The position numbers and the translations under genes were made by a program. A stretch of 9,257 nt of DNA from contig JANTGW010000031.1 of NCBI GenBank assembly GCA_024762705.1, positions 1 to 9,257 on the forward strand, in the 5' to 3' direction. This stretch comes from Sulfurimonas sp. (GTDB lineage: Bacteria; Campylobacterota; Campylobacteria; Campylobacterales; Sulfurimonadaceae). Positions 5,666-9,257 of the stretch are shown here, piece after piece. The notes beneath the pieces are model-generated. The model had not been told where the DNA came from. It did not search any database and saw only the letters and a program-made list of their open reading frames with translations. Position 1 is the stretch's first letter, and each line of letters starts with the position of its first letter.

Positions 5666-6103
5666 TTAAACAGTTTTTCTCAAAGCTCTGAGTATTGACG
5701 GTGTGGCAGCAAGATCAATTGTGGTGAACCCGTCACTGTTTTCTATCTTGACATCGGCACCGGCATCCAAGAGCATTTTGACCATCTCATACTTTCCGCT
5801 AGAAGCTGCGTACATCAGTGATGTTACACCACCGTCATTTTTCGTATCTATCTCTATGCCCGCTTCTATGAGAAGCTTGATAACTTCTGGGTTTTCTCCA
5901 AAACACCCAAGCCATAGTGCAGTGTTGCCATCGATGTTCTTACATGTAACGTCAGCACCAAGTTCAAGCAGTTCTTTTACAAATCCTGCATTACCTTCTC
6001 TGGCTGCTTTCATTAGAGCTGTGTTTCCATACTTTCCTTGTTTATTGATATTGTCCATATCATAATCATTCTCTTGTATCCATTGTTGTAGAGTATTATC
6101 CAT
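5666..6103 (-). CDS. Ankyrin-repeat protein, last gene of module B operon
   Basis: This 145-aa protein has about three full ankyrin repeats (residues about 25-57, 58-90 and 91-123) and a partial fourth as C-terminal cap. Each shows the typical pattern of a GxTALMxAA-like turn and helix, then VKxLLxxGADV. Ankyrin repeats bind other proteins; no enzyme domain, signal peptide or membrane helix is present, so it is probably a cytoplasmic adaptor or inhibitor. It overlaps the 61-aa gene by 8 nt (ATGGATAA) and has a good AAAGGAT site, so it is co-translated with module B. Two Cys stand out: C54 lies within the repeated 12-nt word, where ankyrin consensus prefers a small residue, and C67 is in the second repeat. 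A partner within the MoxR/VWA complex is plausible but inferred. Confidence 0.85.
   Translation of the reverse strand: MDNTLQQWIQENDYDMDNINKQGKYGNTALMKAAREGNAGFVKELLELGADVTCKNIDGNTALWLGCFGENPEVIKLLIEAGIEIDTKNDGGVTSLMYAASSGKYEMVKMLLDAGADVKIENSDGFTTIDLAATPSILRALRKTV
5940..5951 (-). repeat. Palindromic word, copy 3 (CGTTACATGTAA on coding strand)
   Basis: This is the third identical copy of the 12-mer at 1744-1755 and 5026-5037. It lies in the first ankyrin repeat and encodes V52-T-C-K55, again in frame GTT ACA TGT AA and on the coding strand. Confidence 0.9.
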
Positions 6104-6281
6104 TTTTTATCCTTTGTTTGATTAGATTGAGATCTCTGTGAAAACAGCCATTTATATACTCAAAACTTTTTTGGTTTTGGTTGATAATTTGATTGTTCTT
6201 TTCTTTTTGCATTATGAGAAAGTCTTTAGCATTTACATCGAAATCTTTTTTACACTGATGGCAATAGAGTTTATAGATCAT
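6096..6281 (-). CDS. Small CxxC protein (possible zinc ribbon)
   Basis: The 61-aa protein has a C7-x2-C10 pair near the N-terminus in the context YCHQCKKDFDV, which looks like the first knuckle of a zinc ribbon. C46 and H48 could complete a four-ligand site. The middle is Lys/Asn/Gln-rich and probably helical. It matches no family I can name. ATG 6281 follows the stop of the 234-aa gene by 3 nt and has GAGGT 8 nt upstream. Its 3' end overlaps the ankyrin start by 8 nt. The tight spacing on both sides argues that it is a real gene in the module B operon. It may be a metal-binding accessory factor. Confidence 0.7.
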   Translation of the reverse strand: MIYKLYCHQCKKDFDVNAKDFLIMQKEKNNQIINQNQKSFEYINGCFHRDLNLIKQRIKNG

Positions 6282-6284
6282 AGT

Positions 6285-6989
6285 TTATACCTCTAGCTCT
6301 TTTGCCAATTTTTGCAAACTTTTTTTCTGTAAAATATGCAAAGATGACTCTTCTACCCATTCAAGTGTTTTTGTGTGGTAGAATTTTAAAATGTATTTAT
6401 CGATTTGTCCTTTTTTTTTAATAATATCTTGAAGAAACCCTTTAAGCTCTGTCGCATCAAATTCTTCAAAATCTGCAAGTTTATTTTCAAAAGCTTTGAA
6501 AAATTTTGCATCATAGAACTCTTTAGTTCTTTCTAAAAACCTGGTTGACTCTAAAGCATCAGCTGCAATGTCATTCCATTTTCTACCATTTATAAGCTGA
6601 TCGACTGCCATATCTGTAAAGACGGGAACAATATCGAGAACAGCATTAAGCTCTTTAAAATCATGATCGACAAGATCACGAAAAAGCATGCGCGATCTTT
6701 TTATGACTTTTACGCGCAGTTTTTCATCTTTGATAACATCTTTATGTAAAATACTAAAGCGCTTGAGTGCCCCAAGACGTGAATGATTAAATGCCATAAT
6801 AGATACAAGAGGGTGAGGATCTCTTAGTTGTGCTTCACTTGATCCAGAAGGTCTGCAAAAAGCCCAATAAAGACGAGCCTGCATATCTGGGTGGCGTGTG
6901 TATTTCTCATCTCCCAATGCTTCAAAGTTTAGTTCATCCCTGAGTAAATCTACTTCATCTTTATAGGCTAAATCGAATAACTCTTCCAT
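6285..6989 (-). CDS. Alpha-helical hypothetical protein of module B
   Basis: This 234-aa protein has no domain I can name. It is rich in charged amphipathic helices, especially about 73-120 and 148-232, with a conserved-looking HPLVSIMAFNHSRLGALKRF segment at about 59-78 that may be a HEAT-like or other helical-repeat piece. No signal peptide or membrane span is seen. I chose ATG 6989, which has GAGAG 2-6 nt upstream and overlaps the VWA gene by 29 nt. A TTG at 6998 would add only three residues. It directly follows the VWA gene, and module A has no counterpart, so it may be an adaptor or client that gives module B its specificity. Confidence 0.75.
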   Translation of the reverse strand: MEELFDLAYKDEVDLLRDELNFEALGDEKYTRHPDMQARLYWAFCRPSGSSEAQLRDPHPLVSIMAFNHSRLGALKRFSILHKDVIKDEKLRVKVIKRSRMLFRDLVDHDFKELNAVLDIVPVFTDMAVDQLINGRKWNDIAADALESTRFLERTKEFYDAKFFKAFENKLADFEEFDATELKGFLQDIIKKKGQIDKYILKFYHTKTLEWVEESSLHILQKKSLQKLAKELEV

Positions 6990-8190
6990 AACTCTCAAAC
7001 TTTTTTAAATTTTTTTGTTCACTGATGACAAAAAGTGTCTGGCATACCAGATGCTCATAGATGTCAAACTCACCATCACTTAGTACCATTAGCAGTTTAT
7101 CGGAACGAATATCTGTCGTTTTAAGATAACAAAGTACTGCATCAAAGTTGGTTCCACCATCGCTTTTTGGGATAAAAAGTGCATCATCAGTGATAGGATT
7201 GAGTGAATCAAATTCCATAATGTATTTAGTCTGTACATCACGCTCAAAAGGTAAGATAACAATTTTGTACTCATAAAAACTGTTGCATACTTCACTGATG
7301 ATTCCTAAGAATTTTTTATATTCATCCATCGTTACAGAGCTACTGCTGTCAAGTGCGATATATATCTCTATCATCTCATCACTCTTTTTTGTTCCGGGGA
7401 GATAGATGTTTTGTGCGACATAACGCCTGTTTGGACGTGCAAAAGTACTCTGTTTTTCAAAAAAGGAGCTGGTAAGATACTCTTTGAGTACATCATGCAG
7501 ATCAATATTTGGTTTTATCAGTGTGTCAACCTCTATCGCCATGCCTGTATATTGTGAGATGTTTCTCTGTGCGATGGTAAGGGCCTGCACGATGATACTG
7601 TCGAGTTTTTCCATATCGTTGGCATTGGAGTTTTCGTTTGGCACCTGGTCGATGTCGCGTTTTTTTGGGTCATAGACGTACGCCTCCTTGTCTCCATCTT
7701 CTTTTGGAGTAGTCTTTGTTTTGGAGTCTTTCTCATCAGGATCATTTCCCTGGGAGTTCTCCTCTTTTTTCTTCTCTAATATCTCATAAACCTCTTCAAC
7801 ACACCTGTCTTGCATCTCGTAGTCAAGGATCTCATCATTTGGCATGCTGCCAATGTCTGAAAATGTTTGTAAGATAAGATTAACAACGACATCACTGGCT
7901 TGATTCCAAAGCTTTATATCTCTTTGTTTCGCACGGCTGGGATGTTTGAGTACAATGTGCAAAAGGGTGTGGGCATAGAGGTATTTTATCTCCTCTTGAG
8001 TATAGTTTTGCAGTTTTTGTAGGTCAATCGTTATCTTTGAGCCATTTGTCATAAAAGCACTGAGTGGATTTTGCTCGTAAGTAGTCGGTATCGAGAGTGC
8101 CAAGACAGATAAAAAAGGATGCTGGAATAAAAATCCGATTCTTATCTTTTGAAAAATCTGCTGTGCGTCACTAGAGGATATATTCGCCAT
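6961..8190 (-). CDS. Metallopeptidase-like + VWA domain protein, module B (DUF2201 type)
   Basis: This 409-aa protein has the same architecture as the module A protein: a metallopeptidase-like N-terminal domain (about 8-138), a long acidic and low-complexity linker (about 139-195), and a C-terminal VWA-like domain (about 273-405). The MIDAS is complete: D281-x-S283-x-S285, T347 and D372. The zinc motif reads H74-T-L-L-H78 with H83 kept, so both His remain but the catalytic Glu is Thr. W95...D100 matches the family signature. ATG 8190 has GGAG 4 nt upstream and overlaps the MoxR stop by 20 nt. An in-frame ATG at 8238 would add 16 residues, overlap by 68 nt, and is less likely. The protein is expected to partner the adjacent MoxR ATPase. 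Metal binding is likely; peptidase activity is doubtful. Confidence 0.85.
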   Translation of the reverse strand: MANISSSDAQQIFQKIRIGFLFQHPFLSVLALSIPTTYEQNPLSAFMTNGSKITIDLQKLQNYTQEEIKYLYAHTLLHIVLKHPSRAKQRDIKLWNQASDVVVNLILQTFSDIGSMPNDEILDYEMQDRCVEEVYEILEKKKEENSQGNDPDEKDSKTKTTPKEDGDKEAYVYDPKKRDIDQVPNENSNANDMEKLDSIIVQALTIAQRNISQYTGMAIEVDTLIKPNIDLHDVLKEYLTSSFFEKQSTFARPNRRYVAQNIYLPGTKKSDEMIEIYIALDSSSSVTMDEYKKFLGIISEVCNSFYEYKIVILPFERDVQTKYIMEFDSLNPITDDALFIPKSDGGTNFDAVLCYLKTTDIRSDKLLMVLSDGEFDIYEHLVCQTLFVISEQKNLKKFESYGRVIRFSL

Positions 8191-9184
8191 ATTTCTCCAG
8201 CCATCCTTCAAACGCTTCAAGCTCTGCGATACTTTCATCTTTAACGATCAAATCCTTAATGAGCATCACTGCAAACTCTACAGGAAGTTTTTCACTGTAA
8301 GCAAAAAGATAATTTGCCTGTTCTTGTTTTGCATACCGCTCTATGATAGCTGCAGTAAGTGCGTAGAGTGCACTTGGTTCCTCGGGTACATCCAAAGATT
8401 GACCTTCAAGGATAGCATCGATATCAGGCAGCGTTTTATATACTTTTACAAAAGAGAGAAATTCGATCCCGCTGCTGTAACCGACACTTCCGTAGATGAC
8501 AGGAGCGATTGAGTGAACATCTTTTTTCTGTGCACTTTGTAGAATGTTTGAGAGAATATTCCAGGCACGCGGAGTACAAAATGCAGGGTTTGTTTCACTG
8601 GCACTCGGCACCTCCGTGGCAAGCAAGTCGGGGCGAAAACCCAAAAAACCGACGATGTACGGGTGGATGTTGTTTTTGATCGCCCATATCTTAAAATCAT
8701 CATAGCGTGCTTCAAGGACAATGTGTACCATTCTATTAATAAGCGGACTTGGAAGTTTGAAAACGATCCCTTTGTCATCTATCTTATTTCCCGCACATAC
8801 GATTCGCCATTCTTTTGGAAGTGAATATTCTCCTATTTTTCTATCAAGCACAAGCTGATATATTGCAGCTTGGACAGAGAGTGGTGCGGAGTTGAGTTCA
8901 TCTAAGAACAATATCCCCTTTGAATCCATATCTGTGGGTAAAAATACCGGAGGCATCCAGATGGTCTGATTGTTTTGAATGCTTGGAATTCCTCGAAGGT
9001 CAACTGCATCGAGTTGTGAAAGCCTTACATCGACAATCTCATAATCATTGCTCTTTGCAATCTCATTAACGATATAGGATTTTCCTATCCCTGGACTTCC
9101 GTGAATAAATACTGGTGTATTACTCCCTAGCAATACTTCTAATTGTTCATAGAGTTGTGATGTGGATATAGAGGGTGTTATCAT
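8171..9184 (-). CDS. MoxR-type AAA+ ATPase, module B
   Basis: This 337-aa AAA+ ATPase has Walker A GSPGIGKS at 29-36, Walker B ILFLDE at 91-96, sensor 1 Asn133 in AGN, and a likely arginine finger R151 in INRM. It shares with the module A ATPase the segment LRGIPS/LRGIPF, the near-identical stretch around YQLVLDRKIGEYSLP (109-123), and the C-terminal PVEFAVMLIKDL region, so the two are clear paralogs. AAAAAGGT lies 7 nt upstream of ATG 9184, just after the stop of a preceding gene. It overlaps the VWA partner by 20 nt. The expected role is a ring ATPase that couples ATP hydrolysis to conformational change of a target through the VWA protein. The target is not evident from the sequence. Confidence 0.92.
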   Translation of the reverse strand: MITPSISTSQLYEQLEVLLGSNTPVFIHGSPGIGKSYIVNEIAKSNDYEIVDVRLSQLDAVDLRGIPSIQNNQTIWMPPVFLPTDMDSKGILFLDELNSAPLSVQAAIYQLVLDRKIGEYSLPKEWRIVCAGNKIDDKGIVFKLPSPLINRMVHIVLEARYDDFKIWAIKNNIHPYIVGFLGFRPDLLATEVPSASETNPAFCTPRAWNILSNILQSAQKKDVHSIAPVIYGSVGYSSGIEFLSFVKVYKTLPDIDAILEGQSLDVPEEPSALYALTAAIIERYAKQEQANYLFAYSEKLPVEFAVMLIKDLIVKDESIAELEAFEGWLEKYGEYIL

Positions 9185-9198
9185 ATCTTTTTACCTTT

Positions 9199-9257
9199 TT
9201 AATTCATATATGGGATATCTAAAAAAGCATCCCTGTCTTGTGCACCATATTCAAATG
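9199..9257 (-). CDS. 3' end of a gene upstream of module B (partial)
   Basis: On the minus strand one frame is open from the window edge to TAA at 9201-9199 and encodes a tail ending DAFLDIPYMN, which looks like real coding sequence. The stop is immediately followed by the ribosome site of the MoxR gene, leaving 14 nt to its ATG, as expected for an operon. One other frame gives a shorter tail ending TGMLF. The function cannot be told, but the module B operon very likely starts outside the window. Confidence 0.5.
   Translation of the reverse strand, partial: FEYGAQDRDAFLDIPYMN

Noticed and set aside
5703..6065. 120-aa plus-strand frame over the ankyrin gene, Ser/Pro-rich
   Set aside because: It is a mirror of the ankyrin repeats, whose periodicity creates open antisense frames.
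7484..7745. 63-aa plus-strand and 70-aa minus-strand frames in the module B VWA gene
   Set aside because: They fall in the low-complexity acidic linker region, which opens alternative frames; no start signal is present.
8324..8778. 62-aa plus-strand and 110-aa minus-strand frames in the module B MoxR gene
   Set aside because: They are shadows of a gene with complete AAA+ motifs.
795..9184. The two MoxR-VWA modules as a recent direct repeat or composite mobile element
   Set aside because: The proteins are clearly diverged, gene content differs, and no terminal repeats or transposase are visible; an old paralogy fits better.

Overview
The window looks like a chromosomal segment of a Campylobacterota (epsilonproteobacterial) genome of the Sulfurimonas/Sulfuricurvum/Sulfurovum type. 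This is inferred from A+T-rich DNA, dense gene packing, AAGGA-type ribosome binding sites and the style of the hemerythrin, Dabb and rhodanese proteins. No rRNA, tRNA, IS element, CRISPR array or integrase is visible. Both ends cut through probable genes.

Layout: (1) 1-798, plus strand: the tail of a probable upstream gene, a C-terminal J-domain protein and an 80-aa acidic unknown, each junction overlapping by 8 nt. (2) 795-2914, minus strand: module A, a MoxR-type AAA+ ATPase followed by a metallopeptidase-like/VWA protein, joined by an ATGA stop/start overlap. (3) 2915-3650: a hemerythrin read divergently from module A, then a convergent Dabb-domain protein. (4) 3802-5147, minus strand: a three-gene operon of zinc-ribbon thioredoxin, 96-aa unknown and a TatD/amidohydrolase-like protein. 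(5) 5235-5600, plus strand: a single-domain rhodanese. (6) 5666-9257, minus strand: module B, an operon of a cut upstream gene, a second MoxR ATPase, a second metallopeptidase-like/VWA protein, a 234-aa helical unknown, a 61-aa CxxC protein and an ankyrin-repeat protein.

The main theme is two paralogous MoxR + VWA modules on the same strand, about 3.4 kb apart, on either side of small redox, stress and sulfur genes. By analogy with RavA-ViaA, CbbQ-CbbO and NorQ-NorD, each pair is probably an ATP-driven remodelling or metal-centre maturation machine. The target is unknown. Both VWA proteins keep a complete MIDAS metal site, but both have lost the catalytic glutamate of the HExxH motif in the N-terminal metallopeptidase-like domain, so they are probably not active proteases. 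Module B carries three extra genes that module A lacks. A J-domain gene lies tail-to-tail with module A.

Separate from the genes, a 12-nt word containing a 10-bp palindrome (TTACATGTAACG) occurs three times. Each copy is in a different, unrelated minus-strand gene, in the same orientation and the same reading frame. This looks more like a DNA-level signal than chance protein similarity.
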